This document shows positions 17,964-28,137 of a DNA stretch of 64,000 bases, piece after piece; within the stretch, counting starts at the first letter, position 1, and every line of letters begins with the position of its first letter. The stretch is from CAVVYJ01 sp963752495 (GTDB taxonomy: Bacteria > Pseudomonadota > Gammaproteobacteria > Burkholderiales > Methylophilaceae). The position numbers and the translations under genes were made by a program. The notes under the pieces were generated by a model. The model did no database searches. It worked only from the letters and a program-made list of their open reading frames with translations, and was not told the DNA's origin. The stretch covers positions 62,001-126,000 of the forward strand of contig CAVVYJ010000005.1 of assembly GCA_963752495.1 (NCBI GenBank), written 5' to 3'.

Positions 17964-18923
17964 ATGTTAAATCCCACGCAAAAAATAATCGTTAATATTT
18001 GTACTTTTAAGCGTCCAAAAATGCTTAAAGCCTGTTTGGATTCAATACTCGCACAACAACTGCCTGAAAATTGGCAGCTGGAAATTCAGATTATCGATAA
18101 CGATAAAGAGTCTGTAGTTGAAAGTGAAGTCAAAAAATGGGCATCGCAAGCGCGGGTTCCTGTGAGATATTTTACGGAAATGAAAAGAGGCATCCCGTTT
18201 GCCAGAAATGCAGCCTGCGAGCAAAGTCTTGAACACCAAGCAGATTGGATTGTATTTATTGATGATGACGAACTAGCTTGCTGCAGGCTGGATTAGGCGC
18301 TATGCTATTGCGGTTACAAAGTTTGCTGCTGATGCTTACACAGGTCCTGTGAAATATATATTTCCCTGCAGATATGCAGATTGGCTTGCAAATAAAAACG
18401 AAGACAGTACAGCTGATGGCACATACAAAGCGAGAGCCTCCACAAACAATGTAATGATTTCTAAACAAGTGATTTCAGAAGATGGGATCAAGCTTAAGTT
18501 TCGACAACCAAATGGCATTAATGGGCGGCAGTGATAGTGATTTTTTCATGCGACTGGTCGCGATTGGCGGAAAAATTGCTTTTGTAAAAGAAGCACTGGT
18601 ATCTGAAGAGGTATTACCAAATCGCACCAGTATTCTCTGGCGACTCAAGCGGCAGTATCGATCAAGTACCAACCGCGTTTATATCTACATTAAGCTCTAT
18701 GGCCTTAAAAAAACAATTCTAATCGCCTTGAAAGAATCTTTGCGACATCTGCTCGATGGCACAATTAGGGCTTATTTCTGCGCCTTTATTCCTAGTGGCT
18801 GGTAAAAATAAATTTAAAAGGCGCCTTTACCATGCGCTCAGACATTACGCTAAGCTTGGCGGCAATATATTTGGTTTGTTTGGTATGCATCCACAACCCT
18901 ACAAAACGATTGACGGTTACTAG
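17964..18923 (+). CDS. Family 2 glycosyltransferase (three frameshifts in this sequence)
   Basis: A GT2 (GT-A fold) glycosyltransferase probably adding a sugar to the LPS outer core. The start IIVNICTFKRPKMLKACLDS and the metal-binding IDDDE motif near residue 95 are typical. The frame breaks three times: near 18278-18284, near 18490-18493, and at the CC of 18791-18792, each with one surplus base. Joined, the pieces give 318 residues, including MALMGGSDSDFFMRLVAIGG in the acceptor region, ending KTIDGY. The density of indels makes this stretch the least reliable of the window. The gene starts one base after the ligase-like gene ends. Confidence 0.75.
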
Positions 18924-18973
18924 CCCCAACTCATAAGTTGAGTTACATCAACAAATGTTTACAGCAAATAATC

Positions 18974-18979
18974 TATAAT
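18974..18979 (+). promoter_or_regulatory. Possible -10 box before the glycosyltransferase at 19.0 kb
   Basis: A perfect TATAAT precedes the TTG start at 19013 by 33 bases. No good -35 lies at 16-18 bases. A small inverted repeat AACTCA/TGAGTT just after the preceding stop codon may end the upstream transcript. Confidence 0.35.
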
Positions 18980-19012
18980 GTTGCATGACAATTTTATTTA
19001 ACAGGTAATCAA

Positions 19013-19691
19013 TTGATAAATATTTTTATTGGTTTTGACCCCAGAGAGACGGCCGCTTTTTATGTCATGAGCCATAGCATTATGCGCCATGCAACTCAGC
19101 CCAGTGAGCATTACCCCTGTTGCATTAAAAAATCTTACGGGCTTGGTATCGCGTGCGCCCAATCCCCTGCAATCCACAGAGTTCTCATTTTCCCGCTTTA
19201 TTGTGCCGCATCTGTGCAATTATGAAGGCTGGGCGATTTTTATGGATTGTGACATGCTGGTGATGGATGACATTGCTAAGCTATGGGCGTTACGTGATGA
19301 TAAATATGCTGTTCAGGTAGTCAAACATGACCATCAGCCAAAAGAAAACATCAAGTTTCTGAATGCGCCCCAAACTCCGTACCAGAAGAAAAACTGGACC
19401 AGCGTCATGCTCATGAACAATAGCAAATGTCGTGCATTAACGCCGGATTTCGTAAACAATGCCAGCGGGTTGGAATTACACCAATTCAAATGGCTAGAAA
19501 GCGATGACCTCATAGGAGAAATACCACATGCATGGAACCATCTCGTCGGCTATGATGAGCCGAATAAAAATGTCGCAAATGCCCATTACACGCTTGGCGG
19601 CCCTTATTTCAAAGAATACACAGACTGTGAATATTCGGAGGAATGGTTTGCCGAACGCGATATGATGTTGCGCGTTGATCAGCGCGGTTAG
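19013..19691 (+). CDS. Glycosyltransferase of the IFIGFDPRE family (GT8-like, one frameshift)
   Basis: A 225-residue protein after restoring the frame. It opens NIFIGFDPRETAAFYVMSHS and carries a nucleotide-sugar and metal-binding DxD in MDCDMLVMDD, followed by ELHQFKWL and HYTLGGPYF, all features of an uncharacterised GT8-like family found in LPS and capsule loci. The frame breaks at the C run 19100-19102 (one C too many), after which VSITPVAL continues. The start is TTG at 19013 with AGGTAA upstream. Acceptor and donor are unknown. The methyltransferase gene begins 4 bases after its stop. Confidence 0.75.
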
Positions 19692-19695
19692 AACT

Positions 19696-20265
19696 ATGGC
19701 CACCATCTCCTCAGACTATCTTGCGCAGCAGAAAACCTTACACAAGGACAAATCGTACGGCAAAGCTTCTGTAGGCTACACGCCATTAGTCGTTGATATA
19801 TTAAAGAAAACGGGTTTTAGAACAATCGCAGATTACGGCGCAGGCAAGTGCAGACTAAAAACTGAGCTAGCGAAATATGTAAATCAATTTGAGTATTTTC
19901 CATACGACCCTGCTTTTCCTGAGTATGGAAAACCAACACCGGCAGATGTTGTTGTTTGTATAGACGTTTTGGAGCACATAGAGCTGGATTTTTTGGATGA
20001 GGTACTCAATCAGCTCAAACAAATGACCAAGCATGTTGCCCTGTTTACGATACATACAGGGAATGCAAAAAAGATATTATCTGATGGTCGCAATGCACAC
20101 ATCATTCAACAGCCAGCTACTTGGTGGTTAGAAAAAATCCTGCCGCACTTTGATGTAATTCAACTTACGCCCGTTAAAAAAGGCTTTTGGGTGATTGTGG
20201 AAAAGAAAGGCACGAACCATTCGAAGATATTGCTGCAGAAAAAAGTCGCGCTTTGGTGTTTTTAA
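19696..20265 (+). CDS. SAM-dependent methyltransferase (class I)
   Basis: A 189-residue protein with the SAM-binding motif IADYGAGKCRLK near residue 45, a middle VVVCIDVLEHIE where the acidic and His residues fit class I methyltransferases, and a final WVIVEKKG strand. The start at ATG 19696 lies 4 bases after the preceding stop. Placed in an LPS/glycan locus, it may methylate a sugar, but the substrate cannot be told. The C-terminal residues after VEKKG look irregular and could reflect another indel. Confidence 0.75.
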   Translation: MATISSDYLAQQKTLHKDKSYGKASVGYTPLVVDILKKTGFRTIADYGAGKCRLKTELAKYVNQFEYFPYDPAFPEYGKPTPADVVVCIDVLEHIELDFLDEVLNQLKQMTKHVALFTIHTGNAKKILSDGRNAHIIQQPATWWLEKILPHFDVIQLTPVKKGFWVIVEKKGTNHSKILLQKKVALWCF

Positions 20266-20293
20266 AAAACTACTTCAAAAAATCGGTTTTGGT

Positions 20294-20319
20294 AAAATTT
20301 AGCGCTGTTAGCTAATTTT
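20294..20319. terminator. Weak bidirectional hairpin between convergent genes
   Basis: AAAATT-T-AGC and GCT-AATTTT form an AT-rich stem with one bulge between the methyltransferase (plus) and the TagF-like gene (minus). Position between convergent ends supports terminator function; the sequence is weak. Confidence 0.35.
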
Positions 20320-21394
20320 GGTATTTTCTTAACTCCTCCAGCAAAGCATATTGTTTTTCAAACGTTCTGTTGCCAAAAACAAACTCAAAATTCGCGTTCC
20401 TTGCCGCATGATATTGTGATCCATCGGCAATCGACTTCTCAATAAAGTCCATCACGTTTTCAGTTGATGAATCTAATACCGGGCCGTTATTGTATATTGC
20501 TAGCGCAAGTTCGATATCCTCTTGATTAGCGCCAGCAGCTGACATTTTTTGCGTTATGGTTAACCGCGACAGGCGATTGGTCTCAACAAGAATTTGTGGC
20601 AGTTCATAAAACAACCCCTCTTCTGCCGGGGAATTGCCGTCTGAGATTAACAAATCTACCACAGCTAACAAATCTGATAATTTAAAATAATTCAAATCAA
20701 GAAATATATTATCGCGATGACTGAGTTCTTTTTTCATCAAAAAAAACTTAAGCTTGTCGCGCCAATGGAGCTTGACTGACTGACTTGGATGCGGCCTCAC
20801 AATCAAATTATAAGACTGCCCTTCAAATGCCTTGAGCAACTTTGGCATCATAATGTCAAATGAGCCAAACGGCTCTCCACGCGGCGTATAAAGTATTGTT
20901 TTTTTGCTTAAATCCAAACCAGCAGAAGCAAGCGCATTACGGCTTCCAGTGCTTTGCCGCTCCGGAAACAGTAAAAAAGGAAAATAGCCAGTCTGCATTA
21001 CCTCAATATCTAGCCCAGACCTTTCAATTGTACGCATCATCCTCGGGCCTAGCGCACAAAGCTTATCAAAATGCGCGTGATTATCTCGCAGAAACTTCGG
21101 GGTGAGTGATGGAGAAGTGCCGGTAAAGATCATGTATTTTTTCGCACTAAACCGATTGAGAAGCGTCTGGTAAGGAGCGCCGGTTACAATAACTTGCGAA
21201 TCCCTTAGTTTTTTATAGCCTTGAGAAAAAGGCCCTAGTTTCTCAACATAAGTACTAACAGAAGTATTTGGATGATAGGCCAAAATTGCACGCTTGGTAG
21301 TTGCGCGTGTAGTTACGAACTCCCCGCCCACTTCTTGGTATATCGCCATTAATGCGGGGACAGCTTGAAACTGCTTGGTAAGATAACTAATCAT
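20312..21394 (-). CDS. TagF/CDP-glycerol glycerophosphotransferase-like protein
   Basis: A 360-residue GT-B fold protein resembling the CDP-glycerol:poly(glycerophosphate) glycerophosphotransferase family. The best features are TILYTPRGEPFGSFD, the RPHPSQ motif near residue 200, and LLISDGNSPAEEGLFYELPQILVE near 245-270, which corresponds to the family segment binding the activated polyol phosphate. Related proteins in Gram-negative loci often transfer polyol phosphates or Kdo onto capsule or core glycans. It shares the strand with ugd, 33 bases away, so both may serve one surface polymer. The product is inferred only from fold-level similarity. Confidence 0.65.
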   Translation of the reverse strand: MISYLTKQFQAVPALMAIYQEVGGEFVTTRATTKRAILAYHPNTSVSTYVEKLGPFSQGYKKLRDSQVIVTGAPYQTLLNRFSAKKYMIFTGTSPSLTPKFLRDNHAHFDKLCALGPRMMRTIERSGLDIEVMQTGYFPFLLFPERQSTGSRNALASAGLDLSKKTILYTPRGEPFGSFDIMMPKLLKAFEGQSYNLIVRPHPSQSVKLHWRDKLKFFLMKKELSHRDNIFLDLNYFKLSDLLAVVDLLISDGNSPAEEGLFYELPQILVETNRLSRLTITQKMSAAGANQEDIELALAIYNNGPVLDSSTENVMDFIEKSIADGSQYHAARNANFEFVFGNRTFEKQYALLEELRKYQN

Positions 21395-21427
21395 ATAAGC
21401 TGCAATCTTTTCTGCTACAGAATTAAG

Positions 21428-22757
21428 TTAAGTCACCACGCGCCCGATTGGACAATATTTAATACCTGCACTCTTTACCATTTTTGGGTCATATATATTG
21501 CGGCCATCAAAAATGATATTCGATTTCAGCTGTTGCTTAAGAAGTGTAAAGTCAGGGCTTCTGAACTCTTTCCACTCGGTCACAACCACTAAGGCATCAG
21601 CATTATCCAGCGCTTGATTGGGGCCATCTGCAAAGCTTAAACCTGCTTTATGGTTAAAAATACGCTTTGCCTCCTTCATTGCGACTGGGTCATACGCTGT
21701 AACGGTAGCACCAGCCTCAATAAATCGTTTATCACCACGCGGCTAGCAGCCTCACGCATATCGTCTGTATTTGGCTTAAACGCCAAACCCCAGATTGCAA
21801 AATGTTTACCCGAAAGGTTGTTACCAAAATGTTTTTTAATCTTATTAGTTAAGCACATGTTTCTGAATATCATTTGCCAACTTCAACCGCATGAAGTACA
21901 TTCAGGTGATGATTGTTTTCTTTCGCCGTATTAATTAGCGCTTTGACGTCTTTTGGAAAACACGACCCACCATAACCACAGCCAGAATAAAGAAAATCAT
22001 ATCCAATGCGCGGGTCTGATCCAATGCCTTTTCTAACCTCTTCAATGTCAGCACCCAAAGTCTCAGCAAGATTAGCAAGCTCGTTCATAAAACTAATCCG
22101 TGTAGCAAGCATTGCATTCGCAGCATATTTAGTTAACTCTGCCGAACGTACGCCCATCACCACCAAACGCTCATGATTCCTCTGAAATGGTGCATATAGT
22201 GTACGCATAATTTCTTTACTCGAATCATCATCAACACCCAGCACAATACGCCCTGGGCGCATAAAGTCCTCAATTGCTGCTCCCTCTTTTAAAAACTCTG
22301 GATTTGATACCACGCTAAAAGGAATCTCCACATTACGTAATGCGAGCTCTTTAGCCACAGCTTCTTTGACTTTATCTGCCGTTCCTACAGGTACAGTAGA
22401 TTTGTCTACTATGACCTTGAAACCGTTCATATATTTGCCAATATTTCGAGCAGAGTCCAATACATATCGCAAGTCCGCTGAACCGTCTTCGTCCGGAGGC
22501 GTACCTACAGCAATAAATTGCACTTCTCCGAACTCAACCGCACGCTTGATATCCGTGGTAAACATCAGTCTGCCCGCACTCACATTACGACGCACCATCT
22601 CAAGCAGACCAGGCTCATGAATTGGAATTCCGCCATCCTCTAAAATTTGGATTTTTTTAGCGTCCACGTCCAGACAAATCACCTCATTACCAACTTCTGC
22701 CATACATGCACCGGAAACCAAACCCACGTACCCCGTACCTACTACTGTAATTTTCAT
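21428..22757 (-). CDS. ugd: UDP-glucose 6-dehydrogenase (three indels in this sequence)
   Basis: Ugd oxidises UDP-glucose to UDP-glucuronate with two NAD+. The Rossmann start is VVGTGYVGLVSG; the catalytic-Cys block GYDFLYSGCGYGGSCFPKDV is intact (Cys of GGSCFPKD); the C-terminal UDP-binding part has WGLAFKPNTDDMREA. Three indels split it: an extra base in the T run 21873-21875, another at 21849-21850, and a missing base at about 21718. Corrected, it is 442 residues, the normal length, reading VGNDIQKHVLTNKIKKHF and NDLLEAGATVTAYDP across the breaks. UDP-glucuronate would feed capsule or LPS glycan synthesis in this locus. Confidence 0.9.
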
Positions 22758-22772
22758 AGTTAATCTCTAAGC

Positions 22773-24644
22773 TTAATTATTTTTTATAGCTAAAAATTTG
22801 CTGCTATTTTTTATAGCTTCCAATATTACCTGCTGATTTTTTGCTAGCAACGCCTGAGACTGCGCTTCACTTAGTTCTTCATCATTATTTCCTGTTGGCT
22901 GCCAGTGATCAAATCCCTTAGTCACATAAGGTATTCTATACTTCATGTCGCTGGTTAAAACACTAATAGAATGCCAATCGCTCACTACAATAAATTTCCT
23001 ATCCGGCACACTCAGCATATTCGCACCAAGTGAATATGAATTGCTATTTTCTGGCGCTCCTAGCATTTGCAATAATGTTGTACCTACATCTAAATGACTA
23101 GTGACAGTATTAAATTCTTGATGCGCTAATTTTGGCACCCACATCACCATTGGCACATGCGTTTGCTCTTCAACAAAGCTGGAATTATGTCCCCAAAAGC
23201 CTTTTTCCAAAAACTCTTCTCCGTGGTCTCCTGTAACAATAATAATGGTGTTATCAAGCAAGCCCCGCTGTTCAAGGCTATCATAAATACGGCCCATCTG
23301 AATATCGACCCAATGTGCTGCATTGGTATATCTGTTTTTAAACTCTCCAATCTTAGGTGCAAGCGATTTACGACTCATGCCCCAGTAATTCACATCTTTT
23401 AAATAAGGCTCGGCAATGATATCTGTTTCAGGGAAATCATAACGGGCATGCGTGGACTCGAAAAAGAAAAAACTCATAAAAGGCTTGGTTTGATCCACGC
23501 CCTCAATAAACTTGATTAAACCAGACGCATTGTCTCTATCTCTTTGCCAAGGAGCTTTATCAGCCGATTCTTCGTGTAGTTGGTCCAGCGGAATCTTGGC
23601 AAACAATGTTTTGTTAAACTCCGGATAGGAAAAACGCGCACTCGTCCTAAGATCAAACTGATAGCTAAGTTCCTGTAGCCGATCCATTAACAAAGGCGAT
23701 CTTTGTGCATATAAAAAACTGTTCCAGTATGAGCCATACAAGCCATAGAAAAGGCCAAACAAGCCTTCTCGCGTACCGTTACCGCCTGAGTAATGTGCTT
23801 TAAAAAACTGGCTTTTTTGCGCGAGCTTCCATGTGTTTGGCATAATTTCTGGCGTAAGACGGTCCCATCGCAGCGACTCCGTGACCAGCAATACAATGTT
23901 TGGTGGATTTTCAACAGCTTCGTACTTGAATGCTTTTAGCGGGTACTGTATACGTGAAGTATCAATTGAAAGTTTATTCTCATTACTTCTAACCGCCTTA
24001 AATCCTAATTTTTCAGCAACTCCTCTAAATGTCACTTTTTTGTAAAACGGATATGTCTGTACTGCACTTAAAATTGGGCCATAATTTTTGACATCACTTA
24101 CCCCATACATCAATGCCTGCACAAAGAACATCGGGATGATAAGCCAGGCTAAATGCCGCCCCCGGATTGCCACCCTTAGGGAAAATTTGTTACTTATCGC
24201 CCATAAAGCACATTGAACCAGCACGGTGAATAAAACTGACAGCATGATGGAAATATACGTATCTTTACCACTACCCAAAGAACTTACACCACCAGCTGTT
24301 GTGACCAGATTCCAGATAAATCCATTGAAATGAAAATTATACAAATCATAAATCATCAAATCCGCCTGCATAAACTGCAATACAGTACTTGATAAAACAA
24401 CTGCGCTAACAGCAATTAATTTGGACATTGTTGGCGCAAAGCGCACTAGCAAGTAAACAGGAGTCAGTGCCAGCAGGACATAGATTAGGCTATAGCTTGC
24501 CCAGACCAGAAAATGATAAAGTAACGCTGGAGTTGGGTTTAAATCTGGTAGTGCCTGCTGTAGAAAGCCCCAGGTAACTGTCATCATGTGAATGCTTGTT
24601 AGCATCACAAATATCCAAAAAGTTTTTTTAAGGGCGGTTGTCAT
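22773..24644 (-). CDS. Inner-membrane sulfatase-fold protein (YejM/LtaS type)
   Basis: A 623-residue membrane protein with about five hydrophobic segments in the first 200 residues, then a periplasmic alkaline-phosphatase-fold domain. Sulfatase-type motifs are LLVTESLRWDRL (nucleophile region) and VTGDHGEEFLEKGFWGHNSS (metal binding). The architecture is that of the YejM/PbgA and LtaS group. YejM regulates LPS synthesis through LapB and FtsH, while other members transfer phospho-headgroups. Which role applies here is not clear. It lies 15 bases upstream of ugd on the same strand and follows the HAD phosphatase gene. Confidence 0.8.
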   Translation of the reverse strand: MTTALKKTFWIFVMLTSIHMMTVTWGFLQQALPDLNPTPALLYHFLVWASYSLIYVLLALTPVYLLVRFAPTMSKLIAVSAVVLSSTVLQFMQADLMIYDLYNFHFNGFIWNLVTTAGGVSSLGSGKDTYISIMLSVLFTVLVQCALWAISNKFSLRVAIRGRHLAWLIIPMFFVQALMYGVSDVKNYGPILSAVQTYPFYKKVTFRGVAEKLGFKAVRSNENKLSIDTSRIQYPLKAFKYEAVENPPNIVLLVTESLRWDRLTPEIMPNTWKLAQKSQFFKAHYSGGNGTREGLFGLFYGLYGSYWNSFLYAQRSPLLMDRLQELSYQFDLRTSARFSYPEFNKTLFAKIPLDQLHEESADKAPWQRDRDNASGLIKFIEGVDQTKPFMSFFFFESTHARYDFPETDIIAEPYLKDVNYWGMSRKSLAPKIGEFKNRYTNAAHWVDIQMGRIYDSLEQRGLLDNTIIIVTGDHGEEFLEKGFWGHNSSFVEEQTHVPMVMWVPKLAHQEFNTVTSHLDVGTTLLQMLGAPENSNSYSLGANMLSVPDRKFIVVSDWHSISVLTSDMKYRIPYVTKGFDHWQPTGNNDEELSEAQSQALLAKNQQVILEAIKNSSKFLAIKNN

Positions 24645-24657
24645 AAAGTACGGTCAC

Positions 24658-25326
24658 TTAATTAGTAGGATTCAATAATGCTGAGATGTTGAGCGCTACA
24701 TTGATGTCATTTTCTTCGCAATACGCTTGCCAATCATGCACTTCTGTCCAATCAGTTAAAAACACAAAATCTAACCCGGCACGCGATGCGGCTTGATGAT
24801 CGTACTTGCTATCTCCCACAAACAGCGCAGGAAATTGAATACTGCCATTTGCGGATTCGCGCTCAAGTACAATATCTTTTGTATCTGGTCCACCGAAAAT
24901 GCCAACTTCGAACAGTTTCGCCAAATCGCGACGTTCAAACACTTTTCTTAGCTCCGCTTGATCACCTCCAGAAAGCAGCATCCATGCGGCTTTTGAAGTG
25001 TATGCTTTTAACTTATGCAAATCTGGCGCGACCTCACATTGCATTAAAGTGACGTCCAAAATATCATCGAACGCATCCAAATATTGCTGTGTCAGTTCTG
25101 GTGTGATGGGCTGTTTGACGATTTCGTTGAGATAATATTCGATCTTGCCGTTGCGTGGAAAACTGCCTTTAGCAACGTGGTGATCCACCAACGCCTGCGC
25201 CTGCTCATCCGTGCCGCCCATGCGCTTAGCCACGGCAAAATAGGCATCAATTTTGGTGCGATTGCTGTTGAGCACCACGCCGTCGCAATCGAAGACGATG
25301 GTTTTATATTGTTGAATATCTAACAA
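24658..25326 (-). CDS. HAD-superfamily phosphatase
   Basis: A 222-residue haloacid dehalogenase-type hydrolase. Motif I FDCDGVVLNS gives the nucleophile Asp and general acid, motif II is LLSGGDQ, and motif IV VGDSKYD is clear; a helical cap occupies about residues 20-95. It could dephosphorylate a sugar or nucleotide-sugar intermediate of the surrounding glycan locus, but HAD substrates cannot be read from sequence. The gene follows the eda terminator and precedes the YejM-like gene by 13 bases, with which it probably forms an operon. Confidence 0.8.
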   Translation of the reverse strand: MLDIQQYKTIVFDCDGVVLNSNRTKIDAYFAVAKRMGGTDEQAQALVDHHVAKGSFPRNGKIEYYLNEIVKQPITPELTQQYLDAFDDILDVTLMQCEVAPDLHKLKAYTSKAAWMLLSGGDQAELRKVFERRDLAKLFEVGIFGGPDTKDIVLERESANGSIQFPALFVGDSKYDHQAASRAGLDFVFLTDWTEVHDWQAYCEENDINVALNISALLNPTN

Positions 25327-25338
25327 ACTTACCCCAAT

Positions 25339-25362
25339 AAAAAAGGCCTTGGTTAAGGCCTT
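25339..25362 (-). terminator. Rho-independent terminator of edd-eda
   Basis: AAGGCCTT (25343-25350), loop GGTT, and AAGGCCTT (25355-25362) form a perfect 8-bp stem. On the minus strand it is followed by a run of six T's (A's at 25339-25344). It lies 22 bases after the eda stop codon and separates eda from the HAD gene. Confidence 0.8.
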
Positions 25363-25383
25363 AATTATACATTCTTTGCCAGC

Positions 25384-26010
25384 TTAAGCTGCTTTAATGG
25401 CGCTGGCTTCTTTAGCAAGCTTGGTAATATGCGCCCAGTCTTTTCTGGCAACTGCATCTGCAGGTGTAAGCCATGTGCCACCACACACAACCACATTGGG
25501 TAATGCCAAGAACTGCGGAGCACTTTCTACTGTCACTCCACCCGTTGGGCAGAATTTTACATCCCCAAATGGCCCGGCAAAACCTTTTAGCAGATTGATA
25601 CCGCCTACTGCAACTGCAGGGAAAAGTTTTAAGAAATAGTAATCGTCAGCATTTGCTGTCATGATTTCCGAACCAGTAGAAACGCCTGGCAATAATGACA
25701 ACCCAATTTTACGTGCAAACAAACCTAGTTCGCTTGTATAGCCAGGGCTTACAGCAAACTTGCAGCCAACATCCAAACTGGCTTGTGCATCCTTTAGGTT
25801 CCGCACAGTGCCAGAACCCATAATTGCGTCAGGCACATGTTTGGCAATTTGCTCCATCGCCTCTAACGCACATGACGAGCGAAGAGTAACTTCCAATACG
25901 CGGATGCCCCCTTCTAACAAGGCTTCTGCCATTGGCACCGCATCCTCAACTTTATTAATTACAATAACAGGAATGACTGGGCCTTCTTTTGCTAAATCTA
26001 ATGTATTCAT
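25384..26010 (-). CDS. eda: KDPG/KHG aldolase
   Basis: Eda cleaves 2-keto-3-deoxy-6-phosphogluconate to pyruvate and glyceraldehyde 3-phosphate, ending the Entner-Doudoroff path. The 208-residue protein contains LEVTLRSS with the catalytic Glu and FLKLFPA with the Schiff-base Lys, plus GVSTGSEI and CPTGGV at phosphate-binding positions. In obligate methylotrophs this reaction is the cleavage arm of the ribulose monophosphate cycle, which would fit a Methylophilaceae host. It lies 163 bases after edd, followed by a strong terminator. Confidence 0.96.
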   Translation of the reverse strand: MNTLDLAKEGPVIPVIVINKVEDAVPMAEALLEGGIRVLEVTLRSSCALEAMEQIAKHVPDAIMGSGTVRNLKDAQASLDVGCKFAVSPGYTSELGLFARKIGLSLLPGVSTGSEIMTANADDYYFLKLFPAVAVGGINLLKGFAGPFGDVKFCPTGGVTVESAPQFLALPNVVVCGGTWLTPADAVARKDWAHITKLAKEASAIKAA

Positions 26011-26173
26011 AAAACCTATTTACCTAAATTAAAAAAATTTGAATTGAATCGATTTCAAAACCAACTCTAAAATACTGCTTAAACTTTGATAATCGAGCGC
26101 AACCTGCGAGCGGAGAATGTACGTTTCTGCATCTCTAAAGAGCGCAACAAAGTCATCGCTCAATTTGCAATGT

Positions 26174-27988
26174 TTACAACCAAGTGACTGCTCCCTCTTC
26201 AGCTGAAAGTACGCTTCTGCGCATCCCGCCAAACAACTCGCGTCCAAAGCCATGCGCATTATGGTGGCGTTTCGCATCTGAAAGCTCTTCAACTTCGCGT
26301 TCAGCCCATACATCTTCATCCACCAGCACATTTACCATACCTACCGTAGCATTCAAACGAATAATATCGCCGTTTCGTACTTTTGCTAGCGCGCCACCAG
26401 CAGATGCCTCAGGACTTAAATGTATCGCAGCAGGAATTTTCCCAGAAGCGCCGCTCATGCGACCATCTGTGACAATTGCCACCATAAAACCTTTGTTTTG
26501 CAACACAGCAAGTGGCGGAGTGAGCTTATGTAGCTCTGGCATACCATTCGCCTTTGGTCCCTGAAAACGTACCACTGCGACAAAGTCTCGCTCCAACTCT
26601 CCACGGTCAAACGCAGACAGCAGTTCCTCTTGGCTATCAAACACAATCGCTGGCGCTTCAATAATGTGACGATCTTCCGGCACTGCAGAAATTTTAATCA
26701 CGCTACGGCCTAAGTTGCCCTTGAGCAGACGCAAGCCACCAGACTCACTGAATGGATATGCCGCTGTACGCACAATGGTTTCATCACTGCTCTCTTTGGG
26801 CAATTCATTCCACACCAGTTTATTATCTTCTTTTACTGGCACTCTACCGTAATCACGCAAACCGCCATAAGCGACAGTAAACACATCTGGAAACATATAG
26901 CCCGCATCGATCAGTTCACGAATCACGAATGCAGGACCGCCCGCCGATTGAAATTCGTTCACATCAGCTTTACCATTTGGATAAACGCTAGCAAGCAATG
27001 GCGTAGTTTTAGCTAGATGATAAAAATCTGTCCAGTCGATGATAATGCCTGCGGCACGCGCAACCGCCACCCAATGGATCAAGTGATTTGTAGAACCACC
27101 GGTTGCCAGCAAGGCAACCATTGCATTTACAATTACATGCTCATCAACCAGCTTGCCGATAGGCGTAAAATGCTCTCTGTTGGTATTTTTTAGCACCATT
27201 TTAACGGCTTCACGGGTAAGCAATTCGCGCATACCATCATGCGGATGTATAAACGCTGCGCCCGGTACGTGCAGACCCATAGCCTCCATCAACATCTGAT
27301 TGCTATTCGCCGTGCCATAAAAAGTACATGTGCCGGCACCGTGATAGGCTGCAGATTCTGAAGCCAAAAGCTCCTCACGCCCAACTAAACCCTGCGCATA
27401 CTTCTCCCGCACTTTCGATTTTGCAGTGTTGTCCAGCCCAGTGCTCATCGGGCCAGCAGGCACAAAAACACAGGGCAAATGCCCAAATTGCAAAGCGCCA
27501 ATCAACAAGCCCGGTACGATTTTATCGCATACTCCAAGCAACAAAGCCGCATCAAACACATCGTGAGAAAGCGCAATTGCTGTACTCATGGCGATGGTGT
27601 CGCGGCTGAACAATGAAAGCTCCATACCTGGCTCACCTTGCGTAATTCCATCGCACATCGCAGGCACACCGCCTGCTACCTGCACTGTCGCACCACACTT
27701 ATGGGCTTCATCGCGGATAATGTCAGGATACTTAACATAAGGCTGATGTGCCGAGAGCATTTCATTGTAGGCTGTTACAATGCCAATATTCGGCGCTTTT
27801 TCAACCACCACACGCAATTTATCATTTGCAGGCATAGCAGCAAAAGCATGTGCGACATTGGCACAGCCTAAGCGGTCAGCGCCTCTTGTACGATTTACCA
27901 TTTCATCTAAACGATTTAAATAAGCTGTGCGCGTCGGGCGGCTTACTTCAATGATACGTTCGGTTACTTCAATATGGGATTGCTTCAT
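26174..27988 (-). CDS. edd: Phosphogluconate dehydratase
   Basis: Edd dehydrates 6-phosphogluconate to KDPG using an iron-sulfur cluster. At 604 residues it matches E. coli Edd. The IlvD/Edd signatures are present: LLLGVCDKIVPGLL near residue 150 and the second signature SGASGKIPAAIHLSPEA near 520. Cluster-ligand cysteines are in the CDGI segment and in CDKIVPG. With eda it forms the Entner-Doudoroff pair. The 163-base gap between the two contains a further open reading stretch ending just before eda, which is not assigned. Confidence 0.96.
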   Translation of the reverse strand: MKQSHIEVTERIIEVSRPTRTAYLNRLDEMVNRTRGADRLGCANVAHAFAAMPANDKLRVVVEKAPNIGIVTAYNEMLSAHQPYVKYPDIIRDEAHKCGATVQVAGGVPAMCDGITQGEPGMELSLFSRDTIAMSTAIALSHDVFDAALLLGVCDKIVPGLLIGALQFGHLPCVFVPAGPMSTGLDNTAKSKVREKYAQGLVGREELLASESAAYHGAGTCTFYGTANSNQMLMEAMGLHVPGAAFIHPHDGMRELLTREAVKMVLKNTNREHFTPIGKLVDEHVIVNAMVALLATGGSTNHLIHWVAVARAAGIIIDWTDFYHLAKTTPLLASVYPNGKADVNEFQSAGGPAFVIRELIDAGYMFPDVFTVAYGGLRDYGRVPVKEDNKLVWNELPKESSDETIVRTAAYPFSESGGLRLLKGNLGRSVIKISAVPEDRHIIEAPAIVFDSQEELLSAFDRGELERDFVAVVRFQGPKANGMPELHKLTPPLAVLQNKGFMVAIVTDGRMSGASGKIPAAIHLSPEASAGGALAKVRNGDIIRLNATVGMVNVLVDEDVWAEREVEELSDAKRHHNAHGFGRELFGGMRRSVLSAEEGAVTWL

Positions 27989-28137
27989 GGGTTAATTACT
28001 CTAATTAAGAAAACTACATAAAAGAATATTAGCTGATTGAGCAAGATTATCGCTAAACTAGCCAACATCGTCAAAGAAAAGCCACTGCAATAAGGCCAAA
28101 CATGGTAAAAAAGAGCTTAAGACTTTAATTAAATCTG

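Noticed and set aside
783..21875. Programmed ribosomal frameshifting in several genes
   Set aside because: The breaks have no shared slippery motif, go in both directions and hit unrelated genes, unlike known programmed sites.
26029..26331. A 100-codon minus-strand frame overlapping the end of edd
   Set aside because: The first two thirds lie inside edd in another frame and there is no ribosome site; only the last part outside edd is noted as an unassigned stretch.
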